From: Odobenus rosmarus divergens
Lineage: Eukaryota; Chordata; Mammalia; Carnivora; Odobenidae
Direction of reading: 5' to 3'
Assembly (NCBI RefSeq): GCF_000321225.1
Contig: NW_004450302.1
Location: forward strand, 1,793,156-1,857,155
DNA length: 64,000 nucleotides
In this document: one piece after another, positions 33,388 to 45,500 of the stretch
Layout of the letters: the number at the start of each line of letters is the position of its first letter
Numbering within the stretch: position 1 is the first letter of the stretch
The notes under the pieces: model-generated
What the model was told of the DNA's origin: nothing
Seen by the model: the letters and a program-made list of their open reading frames with translations, nothing else
Databases searched by the model: none
Translations under genes and position numbers: made by a program

Positions 33388-33770
33388 CTCCCTCATTGTT
33401 TCTTAAGCATTTTGATTGGCATGACCACCTACCTCTTCCCGGTTGTATGTGACCTGGAGTAGAGTTGTGAGTATTGATGCCTGTGACACCAAGCTACACA
33501 CATTTCTACAGATAGGTTTCCCCTTTTTAAATGAACTTGCCCTGTCCAATACTTAAATGATTGTGTCAAAAAAATTCAAGAAGGATCATGGACAAACTGT
33601 TAAAGGAAAACATAGGAAAATGGCTTTGTGTCTTGAGGGTTGGCAAAGGTGTCTTAGTGAGTGACCAAGAGATTCTCTCCACGATCAAACTTTGGACGGA
33701 CTCTTCTGAGCTCTTTTTCAACTAGGCCCTGACTTTGGGACTTCTGAGTTCTTGTCTGCCTTGTCCAATT

Positions 33771-34242
33771 TTTTTTTTCCTTCAGCGAAGACAGCAGAAG
33801 AGATGATTTATTGTACATGTATTACATTCAGCCACAAATGGAAACAATTAGTCCCGAAAGTCATAGTTCCAGGGCAAAGGACCAAAAGGGACTGTTCTGG
33901 TTCCAATTTTAGTATATATGCTGTGGAAGCCAGCACAAAAGGGACTGTTTTGGTATGAGCAATGCGGGTCTCTCAAAGGTGGGCTTTGACATCAGATGGC
34001 GATGGATGTCCTATATCCAGTGAATCAAGCTCTAGAAGGTAGGCGTGCAGTCCAGCCATTGATACCATCGTCCCTGGCCTCTGGCTTTCCTTCTTTCTGC
34101 TCCTATGACTCCAGGGGTGCGTAAGCTAGCAGTTTACTGGGTCTCTGCCTCACCTTCTCTTACACTTCAGCGCATTCGCTTCTTCCTCCACTTGGCTGTC
34201 TTTGCGCAGAGGTTTCCAAAAAGATGGTGCTAAAGCCGAGAG
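33771..34242 (-). pseudogene. RPL41 processed pseudogene
   Basis: The minus strand reads as a near full-length RPL41 mRNA copy. It has 5' UTR (CTTTAGCACCATCTTTTTGG), coding remnant (AAGTGGAGGAAGAAGCGAAT), 3' UTR, the signal AATAAATCATCTCTTC and a short poly(A), seen as T8 at 33771-33778 on the plus strand. No introns are present. The copy is flanked by a 15-nt target-site duplication CTGCCTTGTYCAATT (33756-33770 and 34243-34257), the mark of L1-driven retroposition. The ATG has become AAG, and the 25-codon frame is disrupted by deletions, so it cannot make the ribosomal protein. RPL41 retrocopies are common in mammals. Confidence 0.9.
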
Positions 34243-34270
34243 CTGCCTTGTTCAATTTTCGCAAGAATCC

Positions 34271-34641
34271 TGTTAAGCCAGTTTAGCCAGGATCAGAATC
34301 TGATCTGATCACCCTCAATATCTGATAAGCTTCCTCATCCCCCACCGTCCTGTAGGCGAAGTCTGATCATCCTGGCCTGCCATCAGTCACTATCCTGTAA
34401 AGTCAGTTTAGCCAGAAATCCCCCCTTGCCCCTGATGTTTCCTCTGAGTAATTTTCCATCCACCGCCGCACCCCCACCGCCACCCCTGCTCCCCCTGCTC
34501 TGCCCTGCTGCTTGGCTATAAATTGCCATGCTGTTCTCAGAGTTGACATCCCTCTCTCTCCCCCACTGCAAGGTCCCCCTTAAATAAAGTCTTCCTTACC
34601 CTTGTTCTTTAACTAGTGTTATGTGTAGTTTTTTCTTTAAC
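34271..34641 (+). mobile_element. Probable solo LTR of an endogenous retrovirus
   Basis: The segment begins TGTTAAGCC and ends TTTAACA. Internally it has a TATA-like GGCTATAAAT (about 34513) and an AATAAAG signal (about 34582), followed by a T/G-rich tail. That order of TG...TATA...AATAAA...CA is the layout of a gammaretrovirus-like LTR. No internal viral genes flank it, so it would be a solo LTR. The family is not identified and the boundaries are approximate. Confidence 0.5.
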
Positions 34642-34850
34642 AAGAGGATACAAAGAGCATAAAAGAAAATATTAATGAATGAGACTTCACTTCTTTGTCA
34701 CCCTGTTGAGAACAGGCAAGCCACAGACTAGGAGAAATGATTTGCAAAATACAGATCTGACAGAGAACTGGTGTTCAGAATATATAAAGAACTCTTGCAA
34801 CTCAAAAGTAAAAAGACTTGTAAACAACCCAATTAAGAAATGGGGTAAAG

Positions 34851-35322
<472 letters not shown>

Positions 35323-35861
35323 TAATGGAGTAAAGATTTGAGGAGGCATTTTATAAAGGAAGAGATACAAATGGCGGGTAAACCCATGAAAAAGTATTTG
35401 ACATCGTTACTCATCAGAGGAATGCAAATTGAAATCACATTGTTACACCATACACGCATCAGAATGCCTAAAATTATAAAGACTGACAACACCAGACACC
35501 AACTCTTAATTGGTGGGAATGTAAAATGGTATACCATTTTGGGAAAAGATCTGGCAGTTTGTACAAAACTAAAGTAGACTGACCTTCTGGCCCAGCAATT
35601 CCATTTTTAGGATTTTACTCAGGATAAATGAAAACACATGCTTATAAAAAGACGTATATAGAAATGTTCATAGAGACTTTATTCATAATAGGCAAAACCA
35701 GAAACAGACTAGGGCCCACCAATAGGAAAATGATTTTTTAAATCTGTGGTTTATTCATACAATGAAATACTACTCATCCATAACAAGGAATGAATTACTG
35801 ATACAAGATAGATGAATCTCACAAACATTAAGCTGAAAAAAACCTTATAGAAAAGAGTGTA

Positions 35862-36044
35862 GGGGCAGCTGGGTGGTTCCGTCAGTTGAATGTCTGTCTG
35901 CCTTCGGCTCAGGTCATGATCTCAGGGTCCTAGGATCCAGCCCCGCGGGGAGCTTGCTTCTCCCTCTCCGTTTGCCTGCTGCTTCCCCTGCTTGTGTTTT
36001 CTCTCTCTTTATCAAATAAATAAATAAAATCTTTAAAAAAAAGG
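35862..36044 (+). mobile_element. Can-SINE (+) in L1
   Basis: Flanked by GAAAAGAGTGTA (about 35850-35861 and 36046-36057). Confidence 0.91.
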
Positions 36045-36371
36045 AAGAAAAGAGTGTATATCGTATTATTCCAGTTATATGAAATTCTAGAACAAGGCAA
36101 AACTAATCTATGGTAAAAAAAAAAATCACAAGAGTGGTTGCCTCTGGGGTGGGGGTGGGACAGAGATTAGCCAGGAAGGGGAATGAGGGAATTTAATGGG
36201 GATGATGGTAATGTTCCATTTCTTGATGGCGGCTTGGATTACACTGGTGTATGCATATGTCAGAATTAGTGAATGGACACTTAAGATTTACACATTTCAT
36301 TTTATGTAACTTTAACATAAAATGAAAAACACTAAAACAAATATGAACTCTAGTTAATGATATGCATGGTG

Positions 36372-36765
36372 AGGGGTGGTTGGGTGGCTCAGTTGGTTAA
36401 GCATCCAACTTTTGATTTTGGCTCAAGTTGCGATCCCAGCATCATGAGACCAAGCCTTGCCTTGGCCTCTGTGCTGAGCATGGAACCTGCTTAAGATTCT
36501 CTCTCTTGGGGCGCCTGGGTGGCTCAGTCAGTTAAGCATCTGCCTTTTGCCCAGATCATGATCCCAGGGTCCTGGGATGGAGCCCCACATCAGCGGGGAG
36601 CCTGTTTCTCCCTCTGCCTGCAGCTGCCACTCCCCCTGCTTCTGCTGTCTGTGATAAATAAATAAATAAAATACAATCTTAAAAAAAGAAAGATTCTCTC
36701 TCTCCCTCACCCTCTTCCCCTTTCCCACCATGCATGTGCACGTGTATGCCTGTACTCTCTCTCTA
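36372..36765 (+). mobile_element. Old Can-SINE (+) split by a younger one
   Basis: Older copy at 36372-36507 resumes at about 36690. The younger copy (36508-36689) is flanked by AAGATTCTCTCTCT. Confidence 0.88.
36508..36689 (+). mobile_element. Can-SINE (+), nested
   Basis: Head GGCGCCTGGGTGGCTCAGTC inside the older SINE, with target duplication. Confidence 0.9.
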
Positions 36766-36866
36766 AAAATGATAGCATGCTGAAGTATTTAGGAGGAAGT
36801 GCATTGTTGTCTGCAACTTATTTTGAAATGCACTGAAAATCAGATGGCTAGTGGATGGAGAAAGGA

Positions 36867-36903
<37 letters not shown>

Positions 36904-38439
36904 AATATGATAAAGCAAGTATAGTAAATATAGTAAAACTGTTCACTGTAGAATCTACGTGGTGGGTTTATAGGTGTTCCACATAAAATTCTTTCACCTA
37001 TGTTGAATGTTTGAAATTTTTCATAATGTTGGAGACTTCTTAAAAAAGGTGAATCAATACAAGTAAGAATATTAAATATCATTGCTATATGAACATGACA
37101 AACTCATGACAGTGGTATTTGAATGACTGAAGTGGGTTAGCAGAGCATTACTTCATTTAATCCGCACAGCAACCTTATGAGGTAGGTTAGGTACTAATAA
37201 AATCTTTGTTTTAATAATGGGGAAACTGAGGCTCAGAAAGTTTTCCCATCTTGCAATGTGGCATGCCAGGATCCCAGCCCAAGGACGTTTTGACTCCAGA
37301 GCTCATTATGCTTTGCTGCTTGTGCAAAAAATTATTTCTCTGTGTTAATACATTACTTTGTACATTTCTCACTTATAGCCTTTGTTATACTATAGTGATG
37401 TCAGGTGTTTAGGTGTCTGTCACCTCCTTCATACCATGAGCTCCTTGAGGGCAGAAACAGTTTCCATCTTTGTCACTTCCATGCTTAATATAGTGCTAAC
37501 TAGCCTATAATCATCTTTCCCTTAAGGTGCTGATGGATGAAGAAAAGGAAGGAAGGAAAGGAGGGAGGAAGACTTCCTAACTTTTATAATGTTTTGGCTT
37601 AACCTACCTCCAAAGCTCCCTCTCCCACCACTTTCTGCAAAGATCCATGCCTAACCAAACCATTTGATCAGAGCCTATCCTTGTTCACCTGGCTCAACGG
37701 CTGTGGGGCTGTTTATTTATGGTTACGTGACAGGGCTGGTTGCTACAAGCCCCAAAGAAACAGAAGTTGAAGCATCTGTCTTTGGAATAGCTGAGGACTA
37801 GCAAAGACCTGACTTTACCTTGGGAAGAGCATTGATCCGTTTGCAGACTATGGCTACAGTACAATTTGTCCAGTGTCTGACATCTATTGAATGGATGAAT
37901 GAATGAAGTATAGCTGGATGAAAAGGCAACACAAGTCAGCCATAGTGATTAATTCCTTGATCAACAGTGATGTCTCACCTCTCCTCATTGGGGAAACAGC
38001 TCTGGATTACAGTGTTTGTAAACAACTTTCATGCTTCTAGGCTTCAGACAAGGCTACTTTATTTATTTTTCCTGAAAACTAACTTTATTCTAAAGTTAGT
38101 TAGGATCTTGATAGAATCTGGGGATTTCCCCTCTGGGAAGTCTGATTGAGTGGTCAGGGGTAGGGCCCAGGATTCTGTAGGGTTTAATCAGACCCTCAGG
38201 GCAATCCATTATGGGTAGTCCCCAGATCACAATGTGAAAAATACTGGTGAAAAGAAATTGATTATTTCCAGTTCTCTTTCCCTCAAATATAGACCTGTCC
38301 TGTTTTCAAATATTTTCCACCACAAAACTATGGCACCATTGACTTTTAGGACCATCCCCTTGTCCTCCTAACCTTTGGTGTCAATCAGATGGAGTCCTAG
38401 AAAAGTGGTTACTATGGGTATGGGTACTAGTTACATGGT

Positions 38440-38660
38440 AGGTAGAATTATCATTTATTGAACAGCTGCTATCTGCCAGGCACTATGTGAAATGCTTTAC
38501 AAATGCTATTTCATGTCATATGACAACTTTTCACAGTAGGTGGTAGTATACTTATTTTACAGATGGGGAAAAACCCTCATAGAGGTTATAAAACTTGTCC
38601 AAAGTCACAGTAACATATATAGCCAACTTGAGATTCAAACTCAAATCAAAGCCATTGGTT
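38440..38660 (-). mobile_element. MIR-like element
   Basis: TATCATTTATTGAACAGCTG, GATGGGGAAAAACC and TTGTCCAAAGTCACAG resemble an old MIR. Confidence 0.55.
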
Positions 38661-38984
38661 TTTCAAATATATAACCCCCTTTATTATTGTGTAATTATTA
38701 ATAACCAAGATATTAATATATTAATATAACTATTATTTCTATGAGGCCATACCCTAAAGAAATATCTTGGTCAGCTCTGACTCCGGGACATAGGGCCTTT
38801 AAGGAATCAGTAATCCAGTCACTCATTCATTTAACCACATCTAACTGAGCAACTATTGTGCACCAGAATCTGTGCCAAGCATAAGGGACACAAAGGTGAA
38901 CTAGTCTCTAGCATTATGGAACTCATATGGATCCAGACAAGTACACAAGCAATTTATAAAACAGTGCTAAGTGCTATAATATAA

Positions 38985-39420
38985 TTCCCCAAATTAATCT
39001 AAAAATTTGATATATCCTTCAAGAAAACCACAAACAGGACTATTTCTGGAATGGACACGCTGACTTTAAAGTTCACTTGGAAAAATAAAAGTGTAAAAAG
39101 AGCCAGGAAATTCTAGAAAAAGAGTAGTAGTGAGGGAGAAGTAGGCTTACCAGTCATTAAAAGAAAGTTACAACAATGAGGACAATTTGGTAACAGCATA
39201 TGAATAGCTGGACTCATGAAATCGAATAGAGGATCCAGAAACAAACTCAGATACAAATAGGAATACACTACATAATAAAGGGATATTTCACACCAGAATA
39301 AGATTACTCTGTAAAGCGTTGAGGCAAATGTGTAGCCAACTGGAAAGATAATATGCAAAAATAAATTCCAAATGGATCAAAATTTCAAATATAAATATTT
39401 AATATAAAATTATAAAGGAG
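38985..39420 (+). mobile_element. L1 ORF2 fragment (+)
   Basis: AAAAGTGTAAAAAGAGCCAG and CTAGAAAAAGAG recall L1 ORF2 sequence; frame broken. Confidence 0.6.
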
Positions 39421-39616
39421 GGGCACCTGGGTGGCTCAGTCGTTGGGCGTCTGCCTTCGGCTCAGGTCACGGTCCCCGGGTCCTGGGATCGAGCCCCACA
39501 TGGGGCTCCCTGCTCCGCGGGAAGCCTGCTTCTCCCTCTCCCTCTCCCCCTGCTTGTGTTCCCTCTCTCGCTGTGTCTCTCTCTGTCAAATAAATAAATA
39601 AAATCTTTAAAATAAA
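39421..39616 (+). mobile_element. Can-SINE (+)
   Basis: Flanked by AAAATTATAAAGGA-type duplication. Confidence 0.92.
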
Positions 39617-40177
39617 ATAAAATTATAAAGGACACATGAGATAAAAGAACTCTGATGAGGGTATAAGGATGGGGGGTGACTTTCTAACTGCATTGCCTTT
39701 TGTATCTTTTAAAACATATTTACAATGTTTAACCTATTTAAAAAATGTTAAGAGAGTTTGGCCAGCGAAATAGAAGTTTGCCTGCTCTAGGACGGATAGG
39801 GAGTCTTATGAGGCTGGAGAGGTAAGAAGGATCAGGTCATGAAGGGCCTAGATATGTTAAAAATGTGGTCTTTATAGTATGAATAATGGAGAATTATTAA
39901 GGGTTTTAGAACATGGGGATTGATATATCAGATTTGCATTTTAGAGAGATCACTCTTAGCTATAAAGGAGTGCATAGATGGGTAGGGGATACAACTGAAA
40001 GTGAGGGAATGAGACTTCCCAGAGGACAGATGATGGGGCCTGAACCAGGCTGGTGGTGAATGGTGATAGAGAGGTGGATAGGTGTGAGGGATGTTTAGCA
40101 GCAAGGATCTTGTTGACTGATTGGATGTTGGAGGTGAGGGAGAGGTCTTGGATGATGTCAAGATGGAGAAGCGCTGG

Positions 40178-40379
40178 GCGCCTGGGTGGCTCAGTTGGTT
40201 CAGCGACTGCCTTCGGCTCAGGTCATGATCCCGGAGTCCCGGGATCGAGTCCCACATCGGGCTCCCCGCTCAGCGGGAAGTCTGCTTCCCCCTCTGACCC
40301 TCCCCCCTCTCATGGTCTCTCTCTCTCTCATTCTCTCTCTCAAATAAATAAAAATAAAATCTTAAAAAAAAAAAAAAGT
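40178..40379 (+). mobile_element. Can-SINE (+)
   Basis: Flanked by TGGAGAAGCGCTGG (40164-40177 and about 40380-40393). Confidence 0.93.
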
Positions 40380-41185
40380 TGGAGAAGCGCTGGTAACGGA
40401 CAAAAGAGCCAGATTGTGGGAATAAGGATAGGTTAGACAATGAGTTCAGTTTCCGTGCCTCCCAGATGTCCAGCTGGAAACGTCTAATAGGCAGGCTCAA
40501 AACCCTGGAGCTTGAGAGAGAAATACGACTGGAGATAACGAATTTGGGATCCATCAGTATATAGATGGAACTGAAGCCCTGTGAGTAAATGAGATCACCC
40601 AGGGAGAGCATTTAGTGTGAAAAGACCCAAGACAGAACCTAGAGCAAGATGAAGAGGCAAAATGAGGTAGAAACAAGATGTTCCCTGAGAAGGGGCTAGA
40701 GAATAAAACAATAATCTGGAGAGTGGTGCAGAGAAGTCACATGTAAAGTGTTTCGAAGAGGGGAGTATGGTCCTCAATACCTTTAAAGGCTAGGGGAGGT
40801 CAAATGAGGATGTGATGTGACTTTTGATTTAAGTATGGGGGGGATTGCTGAAGATTATGGGGGAAAAATAGCTGAGTGGAGGATTGAGGTTAAGCAGAAG
40901 ACGAAGGGGAGGCATCTTGTCTCCTGAGAGGAGACAGCCCATTTAGAGTCTGGTTAAGACAGAGTGGAGCAGCTGGGGGAAAGACATGGTTATTTTCCCG
41001 TGCTTTTTTTTTTTTTTTTTTTTTTTTTATTTTTTTTTTTATTTTTTCAGAGAGAGAGAGACTGTGAGAGGGAACAAAAGCAGGGCGAGCCTTTTTTTAT
41101 ATTTACACAAAAGAGAAAGTTTTATTGTAGGGGTTGGTTTTTTTTTTTTTTTTTTTTTTTTAAAGGGTCAGTTGAACGCATCTAA

Positions 41186-41580
41186 AATGCTGAAGTGGGT
41201 GGCTCAGCGAGTTGAGCATCCCACTCTTGGTTTCAGCTCAGGTCTCAGAGTCCTGAGATCGAGCCCTACGGTGGGCAGTGCAGGGTCTACTTGTCCCTCT
41301 CCTTCTGCTCCTCCCCCTGCTCGAATTCACTCTCTAGCTCTAAAAAATAAATAAAATCTTATTTTTTAAAAAATATTTTATTCATCTGAGAGAGAGAGAG
41401 AGAGGGCACAAGCGGGGGAAGAGGCAGAGGGAGAGGAAGCAGACCCACCCCCGCCGAGCTGAGAGCCTGACGTGGGGCTCGATCCAGGACCTGGAGATCA
41501 ATGACCTGAGCCCAAGGCAGACGCTCAACCATCTGAGCTACCCAGGTGCCCCCAAATAAATAAAATCTTAAAAAAAAAAT
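41186..41580 (+). mobile_element. Can-SINE (+) with antisense SINE in its tail
   Basis: Sense copy 41186-41367 has an antisense copy (41368-41552) inserted in its A-rich tail; the tail AAATAAATAAAATCTT recurs after it. Confidence 0.85.
41368..41552 (-). mobile_element. Can-SINE (-), nested in a SINE tail
   Basis: Ends GAGCTACCCAGGTGCCCC; flanked by SINE tail sequence on both sides. Confidence 0.88.
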
Positions 41581-41767
41581 GCTGATGACAAAGTGCCAAT
41601 ACTGAGGGCGCTACAGGATAGAGGAAGGTATCTGTAATACCAGATATGAGGGGTCGGATGCAAAGCTGATGAACCGTGAGGACTTAGACGGGAAGGACAC
41701 CTCTTCCGGCATAAATGAAGGGAAAGGAAATGGAGAAACAGGCAGATTCTAAAGGTCTGGTGCAGGA

Positions 41768-41888
41768 GGGAGCGCCTGGCGGTCTCAGTGGGTAGAGCAG
41801 GCTCTTGATCTCAGGGTCGTGAGTTCGAGCCCCACCTTTTGGGTAGAGAGCCTTATGTGGGTGGGCCTCATCCAATAAAAAAATAATA
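41768..41888 (+). mobile_element. Short tRNA-like SINE (+)
   Basis: GCGCCTGGCGGTCTCAGTGG head with no CT-rich body, flanked by AAGGTYTGGTGCAGG on both sides, so a complete short insertion. Confidence 0.85.
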
Positions 41889-41959
41889 AAGGTTTGGTGC
41901 AGGGAAGCCGATGGAATTTCGGCGGGATGCTTTCTACTTCCCTCGATAAACTAGGCCTA

Positions 41960-42590
41960 GATTAAGAGTTGACCTTGCGTGGAGGCTGGAAAGGAGTGCG
42001 GCTTTGAAAAGCTTTTCTTAAAAGGCCGTGAGAGGGGTGTGCGGGGTGGAGGCGAATTGGCACTGGAGCGGGGCGGGGAGAAGCCGGGTGGAGCCCGTGC
42101 GGGGCGGGGTGAACGTCGTGGCGCGCTGCCATGGCCGGCGGGGCCCCCCCCGGCCGACCGTAAGACGACCGAGCAGCGCCGTCTCAACACAGCGTTCCCG
42201 AAACCGGGTGAGGTGCCAACAGACGTGTTCAAAACCGGACCGCAGGCGCCGCGAGACCTGGGCCCCAAGCCGTGAGACTGCTCGTGACGCTAACCCCGCA
42301 CGGCGCGACAGTGTACTAAACGTCATCGTCCCGCGACGCTGACGCAGTAATAGGGCGCCCTCCCGGAAGTGGGCTCTAGATCGGGCAGTAAAAGTGGCAG
42401 GCAGGTAGCAGCTGAACTATTTTTCTGCGTTTCCTCTCGATCCCTCCCGAGTCTTCCAGGTCCGCGCCGAAAGGAAAATTCTCAGCTGTCATGGGGGGCG
42501 GAGATCTGGTAAGTGAGGGAGGCCTGGGCGGGGGAGGACGGAGCCGGAGACCGACCCCGGCTGTGGACGGAAATTGGAAGGTGTGGGAGT
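41960..42590. promoter_or_regulatory. CWC25: CpG island promoter of CWC25
   Basis: GC-rich sequence with frequent CpG surrounds the first exon. An ETS-type CCGGAAGTG lies at 42363-42371, about 120 nt upstream of the ATG. No TATA box is seen. This is a typical TATA-less housekeeping promoter; the start site is probably near 42370-42420 (inference). Confidence 0.65.
42491..42508 (+). CDS. CWC25: CWC25 coding exon 1
   Basis: Encodes MGGGDL; donor GTAAGT; phase 0. Confidence 0.95.
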
Positions 42591-45500
42591 GGGTGACCAT
42601 GGCTACACAGCCGTGCTTTCGCAAGAAGGGAGCGTAGTCTCGGAAAGGGGACCGATCTCTGGGGCTACGGAGGAACCAGGCAGAGACCTGGGAAGGTGTG
42701 CGAAGTGTGTCGCCAGCTGTGGCGGCTGGTGTTTGTGTGTTTGTTGTTGGGGACCTTCCCCGCTGGAAATTCTGGGAAGGTCCGGGAGGGGGTGGTGGTG
42801 GTGGAACCATGCCTATGAAAGGAGGCAGATACCAAGTCACGCAGGCTTGATTTTGTATATCTTGTCTTGGGACACTTCTCTCTTCCTCAGCTGGGAGTTC
42901 AGTCATGTTTTGGGCTGTAATAGGAGTGGTCGGGCCCCATTCTCTTCGCCCCTGAGCCATATCTGTTTTAAACCTGAAATTATCTTCTTCACGTCCACCT
43001 TTCTGACTTCCACTCCTCCTTCAATGCTGCATTCTGATCTGTAGTGACAGCTTTCTTCTGCGTTTATGGCACTTAGTATAAGTTATGTGGCAATTTCTCT
43101 TAAACTGTATAGTTCATTTGTAGTGTGCTGAGCTCCTGATAGGGCAGAGGACCCACAAGAGCATGGTACAAGATCAGAAAGATGCTAACCTCTTTAAAGT
43201 GTAGTTGATTGAATCAGCAAATAGTTGGGTTTTGCCACCTGTCCAGTATCTGTATTAGAGTTTGTCAGGTGTTGTTGATTAGAATGCTTTCCAGGACTCT
43301 AAGATTTAGTGTAGTCTTTTTAAAAAATATTTATTTATGAGAGAGTGAGTATGCGAGCCAGGGGTGAGGGCAAAGGGAGAGGGAGAAGCAGACTCACCAC
43401 TGAGCAGGGAGCCTGATGACTCCATCCCAGGACTCTGAGATCAGGACGTGAGCCAAAGGCAGACGCTTAACCCACTGAGCCACCCAGGCGCCCCAGTTTA
43501 GCATGTCCTTCAAGTAACTGCATTTAGGGGCAGGAAAACTCTAATTCAGGGTTTCTCAGCCTTAGTGCTGTTGACATTTTGGGTTGGATAATTCTTTGTT
43601 TTGCTTTTTGTGTGTGTGGGGGGGTGGGGGGGTCCTATGCATTGTAGGATGTTGAGCAGCATCCTTGGCCTCTATCCACTGGATACCAGTAGCACTCTTC
43701 TCCTCCAGTTGGGACAACCAAAAATGTCTCTGGGCATTGCCAAATGTTCCCTGGGGGGCAGAAACACCCATGTTGAAGGAAGGGAAGAAAGACCAGTAGA
43801 ACAAGGCTGGGGATGGGTGGGGGTGGGGTAGGGGACTGAGCAGCCTGATGAAGGGAAAAGGACAAGGCAGAAAAGAGAAAAGAAAGAAAAGAGAGCCCTC
43901 ATTGACTGAATACCTTCTACACGCCAGGTACCTCTTGTAGGTTTTCTCATTTGGGCTTCTTAACTGGTCTCCTGGTCCTCAATCTCTGCCATCTCCAGCG
44001 CATTCTAAACATGATAGCTAGTCATGCCTGTCACCTGCATATGACTGTTTAGTGTTTCCTACTGTCCACAGGATAAAGCCCACCCCCTTAACACGGTTTA
44101 TAAGGCACTTACTCTGTTCCTTTCTTAGTTGGCTTGTTTGGCTTCATCTTAGACCCCCCCTCCTCATCAGCTCGCATGCCTTCTTTAGCCCCACGGAATC
44201 TCTTGTGCTATGTTCTTTCTCACCACTGGACCTGCAGTTGTGTGTGCTGTTCCCTCTGGAAATCTACCCCTGCTCCTCCCTGCTTCCTACATCACTGGGC
44301 TAAATTGTAATTGTCATTAGATGTCACTTCTTCCAGGAAACCTTCCCTGGTTGATAGCTGAACCAAAGCAGTGGCTGATGGGGAGGAGGGAGACGAGAAG
44401 CATTCTTGAGGTGCTTTAGGGTGCAGCATGAAGGGGAGATCAGAACCGAGGGGAGATTCCCAAGAAGGAAGGTTGAAAGAGGTACTTGGTGGGGTTATAA
44501 ACCACATAAGGTTAAGGTAGGTTAACTGGACTCAAGGAGAAGATTGTGTTCATAAAAATGAATGTCCCCTGCCAAACGCACTAGAGTTCTGTTGCCTTTC
44601 AGAGTTTACCTTCCCACCTCTCTGCCCATTCCCCCTTTCCTGTCACCACCATACTTTAGTTCAGGCATGGCCAATGGAAGTCTGATTCATAAACATTTCA
44701 GGCTAACAGTGTTCAAAGAGAATCCAGAAAAGGCCTGTTCTATGCTGAAGCTTTACATACTTGAACAAAACCCCCAGATGTGTGAGAGATTATTGGGTGC
44801 CAACCTCACTATTGTGAAGAACGTCTTGCCCTTAGATGTCTGCTTGGGACTGAACAGGGAATGGGGGGGCCCATACCCACCCACCCACCCCCTGTGTTTA
44901 TTCCCTTCTTTCATTCACCACAGAATCTGAAGAAGAGCTGGCACCCACAGACCCTCCGCAATGTGGAGAAGGTGTGGAAGGCTGAGCAGAAGCATGAGGC
45001 TGAGCGGAAGAAGATCGAGGAGCTGCAGCGGGAGCTGCGGGAGGAGAGGGCCCGGGAAGAGATGCAGCGCTACGCCGAGGATGTTGGGGCTGTCAAGTGA
45101 GTGAGAGGCTGAGGCCGCGGTGGGCCAGCGGGGCTGGGGCTGTCCCGGTGGCATGGGGCACCGCGGGGCTGGCCTGCAGCTGCATCATCCACTTGTCATA
45201 GAACTGCTGGCTACGAGCATGGGTTTTGGAGTCAGTCCGGCCTGGGCTCTCAGGCTGGCTTTGTGTGTAACAGCCTAACTGTGTCACTGGGGGCAAGTGT
45301 GGGGGCCTCAGTTACCTCAGTAGAACCAGGGGAATGAGAGTACCCAAGTCCCAAGGTTTGTGGAGGATCAGATGAGATAGCGTGTAAAGGGCTTAGTGTA
45401 GGCCTCGTGCATGGTTGGTGATTAATAAGCCACCTCCCCACCTCTCAGAGTGTGTCCGGGCCTCAGTCCTGCTTTTGTTTATGTACTGCAGACTCATGTT

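Noticed and set aside
34134..34204. Possible functional RPL41 coding sequence
   Set aside because: The start codon is AAG and the frame has deletions; no introns, poly(A) and target duplication mark it as a processed pseudogene.
36862..36903. Short TA/GA simple repeat in the L1 tail considered as regulatory
   Set aside because: It is a simple microsatellite (ATATAT then GAGAGA) with no other signal.
42376..42960. 194-codon minus-strand open frame at the CWC25 promoter
   Set aside because: It overlaps the CpG island and CWC25 exon 1, has low-complexity Pro/Arg content and no recognisable domain. A divergent transcript is possible but unsupported.
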